A DNA stretch of 64,000 bases from an uncultured Prevotella sp. (GTDB lineage: Bacteria; Bacteroidota; Bacteroidia; Bacteroidales; Bacteroidaceae), in assembly GCA_946614435.1 (NCBI GenBank), contig CAMOGW010000004.1, positions 1-64,000 on the forward strand. The letters run 5' to 3'. This document shows positions 7,661 to 15,176 of this stretch, piece by piece. The position numbers were made by a program, and so were the translations under genes. Each line of letters opens with the position of its first letter. Positions within the stretch are counted from its first letter, which is position 1. A model generated the notes under the pieces. That model had not been told where the DNA came from and searched no databases. It was given only the letters and a program-made list of their open reading frames with translations.

Positions 7661-7965
7661 TTACCTGTTGCAAGCCACCCAACAGCATTCCTCCGAAAGA
7701 TGGTTTTGCTCAAACCATTCCCTCAGCTGTTGTCGTTCTGTGAATGTCAGCAGGTTGGTAACTTCCATGGCTTCTAATGTACCCCTGTTCTTTAGCAATT
7801 CAGGAATTCCAAGGTCACGGACAGTTGCTGTGCCGCCCCATGTCACGGTGCTTCCATCTGCAATGAGTTCTGAAACATTGGGGAGAACCCCCTAAGCCAG
7901 TCTGCCGTTCTAGTTTTCCAATAGTCGGCAATGGCTCTGCCCATCGGAACTATCTTACTATTCAT
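7661..7965 (-). pseudogene. Relic of a LUD-domain gene joined to a YdeI-like N-terminus
   Basis: Reading leftward from the ATG at 7965 (overlapping the MBL stop as ATGA): MNSKIVPMGRAIADYWKTR, then a frame change, then SELIADGSTVTWGG and LGIPELLKNRGTLEA. These are typical of the N-terminal part of LUD (lactate-utilisation-like) proteins. The same frame runs on into LTFTERQQLREWFEQNH and stops at 7661; that piece resembles the beginning of YdeI/OmdA-type proteins. Neither domain is complete. An intact LUD gene probably once followed the MBL gene as its operon partner, then was frameshifted and fused by deletion. Family assignments are from motif memory. Confidence 0.55.
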
Positions 7966-8714
7966 ACTTCTATCGTTTCTCCTTCTCTATTGATCTCCCA
8001 GAAAGGAATGTTCTTTTCATCAGTAAATTCTTTCATGCGCCATGAGGACTCAAACCCACTGATTACAAAGTGCATGGGAACAAACATGCCAACCTTGAAG
8101 CGGTCGATGAACTGTCTGCCACCAAGCGTATAGCCGTTTCCAATGCGGCCATCAATCGGGAACATCACCAGGTCGAAGCTATCAGACACCTTGCGAATAT
8201 CCTTCAGTTCCCCAAGATATTGCTTTTCATGCGCTATCGGGTCAATGTCCTCTTCAAAATCTTCGCTGTAGATTGTCTGTCCTGGCACAGCATCAGATAA
8301 GAAACGAGCATACCAATTATTCAAATCCCCGGCATGGAAGATTCGTTTGCCCTCTGTCTCTACTATCCATGAGACTCCACTATCCGTACTGCCTAATGCC
8401 TTGACTGAGATTCTACCGTCTGACCATAAGCCACCTTTAGCCAACCAAACATCTGCTTCTCCTTTGCTTGCCCTCCTGTGCCTGAGTATATCCTTGCTCA
8501 GAATGTAGGTGACATTGGGATTCTGTTTCTTCCACTCGAAAATATCCCTAGTGAAGTGATCCTCATGGAAGTGGCTGGAGAATACATAGAGAGACTTGTC
8601 GCTTTTCAATACACCTTCCATCACACCGCTTGGATCCAGCCAGTAGTCGAATATCAGGATGGACTGCTCTGTTTCAAGAACAAAGCCACTGTGGAAGATG
8701 TAGGTCAACTTCAT
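7962..8714 (-). CDS. MBL-fold metallo-hydrolase
   Basis: 250 residues from the ATG at 8714. A 24-residue longer frame exists, but MKLTYIFHSGF is the usual family start. The metal motif is SSHFHEDHF (HxHxDH), with HAGDLNNW supplying the bridging aspartate region and VPMHF near the C-terminus the last histidine. Two zinc or iron ions are expected and the substrate is unknown. The stop overlaps the start of the LUD relic. A -7 box lies at 8809-8816. Confidence 0.85.
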   Translation of the reverse strand: MKLTYIFHSGFVLETEQSILIFDYWLDPSGVMEGVLKSDKSLYVFSSHFHEDHFTRDIFEWKKQNPNVTYILSKDILRHRRASKGEADVWLAKGGLWSDGRISVKALGSTDSGVSWIVETEGKRIFHAGDLNNWYARFLSDAVPGQTIYSEDFEEDIDPIAHEKQYLGELKDIRKVSDSFDLVMFPIDGRIGNGYTLGGRQFIDRFKVGMFVPMHFVISGFESSWRMKEFTDEKNIPFWEINREGETIEV

Positions 8715-8808
8715 TGGTTCATTTTTTGTATAAACATTTTCCTTTTCTGTAATGATTGGGGGATAATCTTTTAATCTGTGGTGCAACGCCGTATTTTGCT
8801 TGCCATTG

Positions 8809-8816
8809 CAAAGTTA
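8809..8816 (-). promoter_or_regulatory. -7 box of the MBL gene
   Basis: TAACTTTG on the minus strand, about 95 bases before the ATG at 8714. No clear -33 element is seen. Confidence 0.45.
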
Positions 8817-8849
8817 TCTTAACAAGTTTGTCTCTTAGCATATCATTCG

Positions 8850-9449
8850 TCAGTTCATCTTTGTCATGTGATAGCCCATCCGGCTCAACTGTATAGCGGC
8901 TCCAAACAGGTAGAGCTGATGCAGACAGGAGACGTAGGAATTGAAAGCCTCTTTGGTTCCCGGCTCTATGTTCTGGTGACGAAGTGCATTATAGACACGA
9001 GAGGCACATTCGCCAACCAGTCTCTCCAACGCAGTATAGTCAGCGCCTCTCAGCAACAACACTTCTTCGCGGATATATTCATCCATGCTATCGTAGCCCC
9101 TTTTGTCTCTCATGTAGGCATAGAGGTCGTCAATCTTTGAATAGATGCCCCATTCGGTATCCCAGAACTTAGCGACGGCCATGCCAATATACATCATCCA
9201 TCCGAGTGAAGCGGAAGGAAAATCATTGAACTCCTTGATGCCGTCGGGGATATAGGCTTTCGCTATCTGTTCCCATTTCTCTTCGACATCGGGGCACTCA
9301 GGCAGACGTTCATCAACCTCCTTCATCGAAAGGAGAAACTGATGTAAGTCTTTGTGTAATTCTTGTTCAAACAAGCGTCCCGTTCTTTCTGATGCAAGCA
9401 TCTCTTGGGGCTGAGCGGGGCCAAGTGGTTCTTTAAAAATGTCTGTCAT
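8850..9449 (-). CDS. Hypothetical protein, last gene of a four-gene operon
   Basis: 199 residues, mostly predicted helical, with GWMMYIGMAVAKFWDTEWG as the most conserved-looking segment and many acidic residues before it. No signal peptide is seen. The hydrophobic stretch ASLGWMMYIGMAVA is short for a membrane span. I do not recognise the family. It starts 2 bases after the stop of the 9452-9697 gene. Confidence 0.75.
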   Translation of the reverse strand: MTDIFKEPLGPAQPQEMLASERTGRLFEQELHKDLHQFLLSMKEVDERLPECPDVEEKWEQIAKAYIPDGIKEFNDFPSASLGWMMYIGMAVAKFWDTEWGIYSKIDDLYAYMRDKRGYDSMDEYIREEVLLLRGADYTALERLVGECASRVYNALRHQNIEPGTKEAFNSYVSCLHQLYLFGAAIQLSRMGYHMTKMN

Positions 9450-9451
9450 CG

Positions 9452-9697
9452 TTATAACATGTTTTCTAATCGTTCTACCGCCAGAGTTATATCCTCCCGA
9501 AATCTCTTGTGGTCTCTGAGGAAGTCTGCTGTTCCATCTGACATCGTATCATATAATTCCTGATTCATGTCATCAACATAGGAGGCAATGGCATACTCTA
9601 TATCGTCCCTTTGCCAGTCGAGCAAGGAATGGATATAGACGTTCCGCTTCTGATGCAGGAAACTATAGGCGGTCTCTATACTGTCTCTTGTAATCAT
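9452..9697 (-). CDS. Small hypothetical protein
   Basis: 81 residues, helical and acidic (DDIEYAIASYVDDMNQELYDTM), no recognised domain. Its ATG overlaps the stop of the DUF4250 gene by 4 bases (ATGA) and its stop is 2 bases before the next start. That tight coupling supports it as a real gene. Confidence 0.7.
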   Translation of the reverse strand: MITRDSIETAYSFLHQKRNVYIHSLLDWQRDDIEYAIASYVDDMNQELYDTMSDGTADFLRDHKRFREDITLAVERLENML

Positions 9698-9894
9698 GCG
9701 TCGTAGCCTATTGGCCTGAATTGTCTCTGCTGCTCACTCCAAACGAAGCCTTTTTCCAACAAGTAGTCCTTTATCTCATTCGGCTCTCTGCTGAAAGCAT
9801 AGCACAGCGATTCAAGACTGTCAAACTCTTCATCCCTAAGAAGCATGTTGACACTCGAAACCAGTATGGCGGGGTCTTTAGGCAGATAGTCCAT
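9694..9894 (-). CDS. DUF4250 domain protein
   Basis: 66 residues. LPKDPAILVSSVNMLLRDE, FDSLESLCYAF and FVWSEQQRQF match the DUF4250 pattern as I remember it (PxDPxMLLSxVNxxLRDxxxSLxxLC...GFxYxxxxNQF). Function is unknown, and a small DNA-binding-like helical fold is plausible. The start shares one base with the stop of the tautomerase gene (TAATG). Confidence 0.75.
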   Translation of the reverse strand: MDYLPKDPAILVSSVNMLLRDEEFDSLESLCYAFSREPNEIKDYLLEKGFVWSEQQRQFRPIGYDA

Positions 9895-10121
9895 TAATAT
9901 CTTTTTACACCATTCAAGACAAACATTTTGTCTTTGTTAGGCTCTATCTCCGCTTTCTCCACCTGCTCTACCCAATCTTCAGGAGCAACCTCTTCGATGG
10001 ATATGCTGATGGCCTGTGGAGAACAGCCCCAGTTATCTACGAAAGCCTTGTTGATGGCCTCTACTATTTTCTCTTTTGTAGCCTGATCTTTTGGATAGGC
10101 TTTGATTCTGATGTACGGCAT
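9894..10121 (-). CDS. 4-oxalocrotonate tautomerase family protein
   Basis: 75 residues from the ATG at 10121. After removal of Met, Pro1 (MPYIRIKAYP) would be the catalytic N-terminal amine of this superfamily, which is why this start is chosen over the 10-residue longer frame. The body (KEKIVEAINKAFVDNWGCSPQAISISIEE) fits the beta-alpha-beta unit of 4-OT enzymes, which act as oligomers. The substrate is unknown. It is the first gene of the four-gene leftward operon. Confidence 0.82.
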   Translation of the reverse strand: MPYIRIKAYPKDQATKEKIVEAINKAFVDNWGCSPQAISISIEEVAPEDWVEQVEKAEIEPNKDKMFVLNGVKRY

Positions 10122-10148
10122 ATCGCTAAATACTATTAAAACAATATA

Positions 10149-10156
10149 CAAAAGTA
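10149..10156 (-). promoter_or_regulatory. -7 box of the tautomerase operon
   Basis: TACTTTTG on the minus strand about 28 bases before the ATG at 10121. On the plus strand TAATTTTG at 10179-10186 would serve the divergent cyclophilin gene. Confidence 0.55.
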
Positions 10157-10235
10157 CTCATTTTCGGTCGATTTTTGGTAATTTTGCCCTCATTATTTAG
10201 GATAGTTTATGAAGAAAGGCTAATTTATCAGTATC

Positions 10236-10964
10236 ATGAAAGTGAAAATTCAAACAATGCTTGGCGACATCGTTGTTCGCCTGTATGACGAGACACCTAT
10301 CCATCGTGACAACTTCCTGAAACTGGCCAAGGAGGGCTATTATGACGGTACGCTTTTCCATCGTGTCATAAAGGACTTTATGATTCAGGGCGGTGATCCT
10401 GACTCAAAGGGCGCACCTGCTGGAAAGATACTTGGCATGGGAGATCCTGGCTATACCCTCGAAGCCGAGATAAAAGACGGACTGTTTCATAAGCGTGGCG
10501 CTCTGGCCGCTGCACGACAAGGCGACGAGGTGAATCCAGAACGTCGCAGCAGTGGATCCCAGTTCTACATCGTCTGGGGGCAGGTGTATAATGAGGGACA
10601 GCTTCGCCAGTTTTCCAAACAGTTGAGGATGCAGAAGGTTCAGGCTGCTTTCAATGAACTTGCAGCCGAACATCGTGCGGAAATCATGCAGATGCGTCGT
10701 GACAGGAATCGCGCCGGTCTGCAGGAATTGCAAGACAAACTGGCTGCCGAAGCTGAGAGTAGGGTAGAAAAGACAGGCTTGACCGATGAACAGCTGAAGA
10801 TCTATTCTACTATTGGCGGCACTCCCCATCTTGACGGCCAATATACTGTGTTCGGAGAGGTAGAGGAAGGACTTGATGTGGTTGAAATGATACAAAATAC
10901 TGCTACCGGACGTGCTGACAGACCAGTTGATGACATTGAAATGAGAATGACAGTCATTGAGTAA
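10236..10964 (+). CDS. Cyclophilin-type peptidyl-prolyl cis-trans isomerase
   Basis: 242 residues with no signal peptide, so cytoplasmic. Cyclophilin motifs are GTLFHRVIKDFMIQGGD (catalytic Arg/Phe), GSQFYIVWG and HLDGQYTVFGEV. An insert of about 70 residues between the last two (KQLRMQKVQAAFNELAAEHR to ESRVEKTGLTDEQ) is highly charged and helical, a lengthening I associate with Bacteroidetes homologues. It catalyses proline isomerisation during protein folding. Confidence 0.93.
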   Translation: MKVKIQTMLGDIVVRLYDETPIHRDNFLKLAKEGYYDGTLFHRVIKDFMIQGGDPDSKGAPAGKILGMGDPGYTLEAEIKDGLFHKRGALAAARQGDEVNPERRSSGSQFYIVWGQVYNEGQLRQFSKQLRMQKVQAAFNELAAEHRAEIMQMRRDRNRAGLQELQDKLAAEAESRVEKTGLTDEQLKIYSTIGGTPHLDGQYTVFGEVEEGLDVVEMIQNTATGRADRPVDDIEMRMTVIE

Positions 10965-10975
10965 TATTGAGTATA

Positions 10976-11020
10976 ATGGAATACGTAAAACTTGGAAACT
11001 CTGACCTTTGTGTGTCGCGC
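10976..11020 (+). pseudogene. 15-codon head of an aldo/keto reductase gene
   Basis: ATG 10976 starts MEYVKLGNSDLCVSR, the standard opening of Bacteroidales aldo/keto reductases (Y..LGNSDL.VSRICLG). The similarity ends exactly there. The frame then runs on into the leader of the next gene. It looks like the stump of a gene whose body was deleted. Confidence 0.55.
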
Positions 11021-11038
11021 CAAATAAAATCAGCAAAG

Positions 11039-11455
11039 ATGAAACAGAAACTATTCCTCATGTTGTCCGCCCTTGTGCTATCCATTACGGCAGCGGCACA
11101 AGAAAAAGTGACCCCAGTAAACTGCGAAACCATGATTGTGCGATTAGCCGAAATCGAGGTATATCCTGAGCATCTGACGGAATACCTGAAGTATGCCAAC
11201 GAGGTGGATCGACAGAGTGTGGAGCGTGAGCCGGGCGTCATCTGCCTCTTTCCCATGCAGAGCGCCGAAGACTCCACGCAGATTCGCATCCTCGAAATCT
11301 ATGCCTCAGAGGATGCCTACCAGAGCCATATCAGGACCGAGCACTTTCAGAAGTACAAACAGGGCACCATGCACATGGTGAAGAGCCTGAAGCTGCCCAC
11401 CATGCAGCCACTCGACCCAGAATCCATGAAACTGATATTCAACAAAAAAAAATAA
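11039..11455 (+). CDS. Exported antibiotic-biosynthesis-monooxygenase (ABM) domain protein
   Basis: 138 residues starting MKQKLFLMLSALVLSITAAAQ, a clear signal peptide, so the ATG at 11039 is chosen. The mature part is a single ABM ferredoxin-like domain: VRLAEIEVYPEHLTEYLKYA, VEREPGVICLF, ILEIYASEDAYQSHIRTEHFQKY. This is the pattern of quinol monooxygenase YgiN-like proteins, but exported to the periplasm. Function is unknown. A 12-codon ORF at 11475 starting MTIQEFREKIE may be another gene stump. Confidence 0.82.
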   Translation: MKQKLFLMLSALVLSITAAAQEKVTPVNCETMIVRLAEIEVYPEHLTEYLKYANEVDRQSVEREPGVICLFPMQSAEDSTQIRILEIYASEDAYQSHIRTEHFQKYKQGTMHMVKSLKLPTMQPLDPESMKLIFNKKK

Positions 11456-11522
11456 TGTGTGCGAAAAAAAGATATGACGATACAAGAGTTTAGAGAGAAG
11501 ATAGAAGTATAGTCATTCACAA

Positions 11523-11556
11523 GTCATAGCCCAATCCGGACAGGATGGGCTATGAC
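11523..11556. terminator. Hairpin between convergent genes
   Basis: GTCATAGCCC (11523-11532) pairs with GGGCTATGAC (11547-11556), with ATCC/GGAT extending the stem inwards. GTTTTTA follows on the plus strand. It lies between the rightward ABM gene and the leftward carbonic anhydrase gene and may serve both. Confidence 0.65.
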
Positions 11557-11577
11557 AGTTTTTAGGTAAGTCTTCCT

Positions 11578-12120
11578 TCAGTTGATTTCTTCTAACGCTC
11601 CTGTTTCCGAATCAATGATGAAGCCCCTGACCACAATGTCCTTCGGAACAAGGGGATGGGTCTTGATGGTCTCGACGGTCTTTCTTACTGAGGTCGAGGT
11701 GTCCTTGAACCCCTCTAACCACTGGTCGAGGTCAATACCGCACTGGCGAATGGTGTGGAGTGTTTCGTCCGTTATGCCCCTTGCTATCATTTCGTGGTGG
11801 AAGTGGTTATAGCTCATGTGGCAGGCTCCACAATGAGAGTGGGCGACAACCATGATCTCCTTAACGCCCAGCTCATAGATGGCTACGATGAGGCTACGCA
11901 TGGCTGAGTCGAAGGCTGAGATAACCAGGCCTCCGGCGTTCTTAATGATCTTAGCATCACCGTTCTTCAAGCCCAAGGCAGCGGGGAGCAGTTCGGTCAG
12001 TCGGGTGTCCATACAGGAGAGTACCGCCAGTTTCTTGTCGGGGTACTTATCAGTCAGATACTTCTCGTAGCCCTTCCGAGCCACAAAGTCCTTGTTATAG
12101 TTTAAAATCTGGTCTATCAT
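11578..12120 (-). CDS. Beta-class carbonic anhydrase
   Basis: 180 residues. The zinc site is formed by Cys36, Asp38 and Arg40 (SCMDTR) plus His94 and Cys97 (HSHCGAC). The short length and NAGG segment fit the compact clade of beta-carbonic anhydrases. It interconverts CO2 and bicarbonate in the cytoplasm, supplying bicarbonate to carboxylations such as those of the succinate pathway. It is a monocistronic gene. Upstream lie the palindrome-array repeat and no obvious -7 box. Confidence 0.93.
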   Translation of the reverse strand: MIDQILNYNKDFVARKGYEKYLTDKYPDKKLAVLSCMDTRLTELLPAALGLKNGDAKIIKNAGGLVISAFDSAMRSLIVAIYELGVKEIMVVAHSHCGACHMSYNHFHHEMIARGITDETLHTIRQCGIDLDQWLEGFKDTSTSVRKTVETIKTHPLVPKDIVVRGFIIDSETGALEEIN

Positions 12121-12215
12121 ATCTTGTTGTTTATTAGTGTTCCTTCAAGAGCCATACGCACTTCATTTCGGCTACAAAATTACTCGAAATATTCCTATTT
12201 CTCGTGGAAAATCCT

Positions 12216-12296
12216 CAAATTATAGCTATAATTAGTGGAATTATAGCTATAATTCTCTCAATTATAGCTAAAATTTAATTTCATGTGCCGCAGATG
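12216..12296 (-). repeat. Palindrome-array repeat, copy 2 (inverted)
   Basis: Reverse complement of the element at 4689-4769, the same 81-base length, with about eight differences. It again carries three AATTATAGCTATAATT-like units at 21-base spacing. Like copy 1 it lies just 3' of a gene (the GNAT gene ending at 12406) with the CATCTGCGGCAC side toward that gene. The rest of 12121-12405 holds no gene. Confidence 0.85.
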
Positions 12297-12405
12297 ACAA
12301 AAAAAATTAAGCTAACACAGCAACTCGTTGCAAAGAGTTCTATTGCCGCCGCTGTTCATTCAACACGTCTTTCAAGGGGATAATCCCCAAGATAAATACG
12401 TCACG

Positions 12406-12867
12406 TCACAGTATGATTTCCATGGTGGTCTTTTGTGCCTTCATGCCCATGTTCCTGTAGAAGTGTAGTGCCGGGTCGTTGCCTTCCCATACGTTCAGGG
12501 TGATGTTGTTGCAGCCCACCGATTTTGCATAGTCGCGGACGTACTCGTATAGTGCCGTTCCGACGTGCTTGCCACGCGCTTTCTCATCTACGCAGATGTC
12601 GTCAATATACAGTGTCTTGATGTCCTGGAGCAGCTTGTCGCCCTCTACCTTGGTAATCATGCAAAAGGCATGACCTAACACCTGACCGTCGTCGAAGACG
12701 AATATGGGCTTGCTCTCATCGCTGAGGAGGGCTTCCAGTTCATGCTCGTCATACTTTGTCGTGTTGGGCTTGAACAGGTCCGGGCGGATTGCGTGGTGCA
12801 CCATGTTCACTTGGTGCAGCAGTCTCATGATGGCCTGTATGTCTCTTCGTTCTGCTTTTCTAATCAT
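12406..12867 (-). CDS. GNAT family N-acetyltransferase
   Basis: 153 residues. The acetyl-CoA loop is seen in IDDICVDEKARGKHVGTALYEYV (RxxGxG/A form), followed by NNITLNVWEGNDPALHFYRNMGMK, the conserved end of the RimI-like subgroup. The substrate is unknown. A -7 box TAAATTTG lies on the minus strand at 12918 to 12911. Confidence 0.88.
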   Translation of the reverse strand: MIRKAERRDIQAIMRLLHQVNMVHHAIRPDLFKPNTTKYDEHELEALLSDESKPIFVFDDGQVLGHAFCMITKVEGDKLLQDIKTLYIDDICVDEKARGKHVGTALYEYVRDYAKSVGCNNITLNVWEGNDPALHFYRNMGMKAQKTTMEIIL

Positions 12868-13037
12868 AATCAGAATGGGGCTCGTTCGTTTCTTTTGGGG
12901 TAGTTGATTGCAAATTTACGCAATAATGCTGACATACGGAAGCGATTTTGGAGAATTTCTTTCCTGAATCTGCCGTGATTTGCGTAGCAATAATTCTCTT
13001 CTTGGCGGCAACACGGTGAACCGACTGGAGAAAGAAA

Positions 13038-13268
13038 ATGGAACAGACCGACAAACTGCTACACGGGCAGGCTATCAATTATAGCGGGTGGCTGCACTCT
13101 AATGAGTACAGGTGCAATGCTCTTGCCGATAATGTTACGGCACATGTGATTATGGACGAGAAGCGAAACCTATTCTTGCATATTAATCAGACACCTATAG
13201 CAGAGTGGTTTAGGGAGCAGATTGAATTATCTCAAAAAGAGAATCAAAGGAAGGAAAATAGGCTCTAA
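13038..13268 (+). CDS. Small hypothetical protein
   Basis: 76 residues: NYSGWLHSNEYRCNALADNVTAHV then a charged helical tail ending QKENQRKENRL. No signal peptide, no recognised domain. It stands alone between divergent and intergenic sequence. Codon use looks normal, but there is no operon support, so it could be a chance frame. Confidence 0.4.
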   Translation: MEQTDKLLHGQAINYSGWLHSNEYRCNALADNVTAHVIMDEKRNLFLHINQTPIAEWFREQIELSQKENQRKENRL

Positions 13269-13324
13269 GCCTATCCCTTTTCTTGTTATTGGCATGTATT
13301 TTTGCTATTTTCTTTCATTTTCGA

Positions 13325-13354
13325 TTGAAATCTCGTTTAAAATTACTACTTTTG
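13325..13354 (+). promoter_or_regulatory. Bacteroidetes promoter of the secreted-protein pair
   Basis: TTG at 13325-13327 and TACTTTTG at 13347-13354 are 19 bases apart. A leader of about 200 bases follows before the ATG at 13556, in which I see no clear structure or gene. Confidence 0.65.
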
Positions 13355-13555
13355 TACACGGATTTCGTATTTGTACGTTTTCCAAGACATATTGCTCAAT
13401 AGTCTCACAATCACCACATAGAGAAAACGAGCAAACTTCCATTATTGGGACTGCTACCCAAACGGGCGCAGCTTTCCCATATTTGGAAGTGGTTTGTGGT
13501 GAACCGTGAGACGTATGGCGAATGTCTGCGCCTCTTGCATTCAGAAATATTAAAA

Positions 13556-14242
13556 ATGAAAATTATGAAGAAGATAATTATTGTAATGCTGCTTTTTGTC
13601 TCTATGGTAGCAAATGCTCAAAAAGATGTAACCAAATTTCTCGGCATTCCTGTTGACGGACTGAAGCCTGCCATGATACAGAAACTCAAAGCCAAGGGCT
13701 TCCAATATAACCAGCGCCTTGATTGTCTGACAGGAGAGTTTAACGGACATGATGTCAAACTGAGTGTTGTGACAAACAATAACAAGGTTTGGCGCATTGT
13801 TATTCAGGATGCCATTGCACAGGACGAAGCTGGTATTAAAATCAGATTTAATAAGTTGGTTCAGCAATTCTTGAACAACAAGAAATATATGCCTTCTACT
13901 CTGTCTGACCCGACACTTTCAGACAGCGAAAATATATCATACGAAATGCTTGTCAATAAGAAACGCTATGAGGCAGCGTTCTATCAGATGCCTACGCAAA
14001 TAGACACGTTAGAAATGAAGACTGCATTACGTAATAAGTTGTTGGAGAAATATTCAGAGGAACAACTTGAAAATCCTACAGAGGAACAGCAAACTGATAT
14101 CAAATATGAGGCAACGATGTATATGCTTGACCTTTTTTCTAAGCGTCCCGTGTGGTTTATGATAGACGAGCAATACGGACAGTATCGCATTCTGATGTAC
14201 TATGACAATGAGTATAACCATTCAGACGGTGAGGACTTATAG
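13556..14242 (+). CDS. Exported hypothetical protein
   Basis: 228 residues starting MKIMKKIIIVMLLFVSMVANAQ, a clear signal peptide. The in-frame ATG at 13565 is an equally good start, while the longer frame from 13445 has a non-secretory leader and is rejected. The mature part opens DVTKFLGIPVDGLKPAMIQKL, a phrase seen in Bacteroidales periplasmic proteins of unknown function. No catalytic motif is seen. It is followed after 9 bases by another exported protein gene. Confidence 0.8.
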   Translation: MKIMKKIIIVMLLFVSMVANAQKDVTKFLGIPVDGLKPAMIQKLKAKGFQYNQRLDCLTGEFNGHDVKLSVVTNNNKVWRIVIQDAIAQDEAGIKIRFNKLVQQFLNNKKYMPSTLSDPTLSDSENISYEMLVNKKRYEAAFYQMPTQIDTLEMKTALRNKLLEKYSEEQLENPTEEQQTDIKYEATMYMLDLFSKRPVWFMIDEQYGQYRILMYYDNEYNHSDGEDL

Positions 14243-14251
14243 CTTGATGAT

Positions 14252-14977
14252 ATGAAAAAGTTACTGATATTCGCTTTGATTGCTATATCCTGTTCTGCTA
14301 AGGCACAGGAGTTTCATGCCATCGAGAATGACACCACCGTTCTGACAGAGTACAACGACGGTCGGTTATGGGCTTATAGGCAGATTGGCGATTTCGTTGT
14401 AGGGATGACGAACTATGTAGAAAAGGATGACTACGGCAAGAATTACCAGATACTTATCTACATAAAAAACCTTGGCGAGACCTCAGCTCTATTTGACCCA
14501 TCCTTGGTGACTTCAACGCTTGTAGATAAGCAAGGAGAATCTAAGGATATGAAGGTTTACACATACGAGCGTTACATGAAGAAAGTCAAAAATCAGCAAG
14601 CTTGGGCAATGGCTCTAACAGGTTTTGCAGCAGGCATGAATGCAGGAGCGGCTGGTTATCAGACAACATACACAACAAACTATGGAGCAGGCCGTATGCC
14701 TTATACACAAGTTCACTCAACCTACAATTATGCTGCCGCATCTGCTGCCAACATGGCTGCAACGACCCAGATGATGACATTGAATAAAATGATGTCTGAT
14801 GACAAGAAAACAATATCTCAAGGCTATTTGAAATTGACAACTGTACATCCTGACGAAGGTATCATTGGCTATATGAACATTAAGCACCGCAAGGGAGTTC
14901 GCATGACGGTTAACATTCCTATCGAAGGTCAGGTTTTTTATTTCGATTGGGATATAGCGAAGAAGAAAAAGAAATAA
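14252..14977 (+). CDS. Exported hypothetical protein with an Ala/Gly/Thr-rich central region
   Basis: 241 residues starting MKKLLIFALIAISCSAKAQ, a signal peptide. The middle (AWAMALTGFAAGMNAGAAGYQ, then a TTYTTNYGAG-type stretch) is rich in Ala, Gly, Thr and Tyr and resembles a weak membrane-associating or glycine-zipper segment. It ends KKKKK. Function is unknown. It is the second gene of a pair with the preceding exported protein. Confidence 0.8.
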   Translation: MKKLLIFALIAISCSAKAQEFHAIENDTTVLTEYNDGRLWAYRQIGDFVVGMTNYVEKDDYGKNYQILIYIKNLGETSALFDPSLVTSTLVDKQGESKDMKVYTYERYMKKVKNQQAWAMALTGFAAGMNAGAAGYQTTYTTNYGAGRMPYTQVHSTYNYAAASAANMAATTQMMTLNKMMSDDKKTISQGYLKLTTVHPDEGIIGYMNIKHRKGVRMTVNIPIEGQVFYFDWDIAKKKKK

Positions 14978-15051
14978 ATTCGTTCTGCAAAAATGACAAT
15001 CTTTCGGTTAAGGAACGATGTTTGAGATATGATTTGTAAACGACTAACCGA

Positions 15052-15174
15052 ATGGAAAGGAAACTTGTATCAGAAAGAAATCCACAGGGTGTAGAATATC
15101 AAGAGGCTGTAACGGCTGATGGAAAACTTGTCTCTGCCATAGAGTCAGAGACCGCGATAATAGGTGTGGAGTAG
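15052..15174 (+). CDS. Possible 40-residue small protein
   Basis: Open frame MERKLVSERNPQG... ending AIIGVE. It sits between the secreted pair and the convergent KilA-N gene, ending 3 bases from the latter. No domain and no clear promoter are seen. It could equally be a remnant. Confidence 0.25.
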   Translation: MERKLVSERNPQGVEYQEAVTADGKLVSAIESETAIIGVE

Positions 15175-15176
15175 AT

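Noticed and set aside
13445..13555. Longer N-terminus for the exported protein at 13556
   Set aside because: It would place 37 non-secretory residues before a perfect signal peptide.
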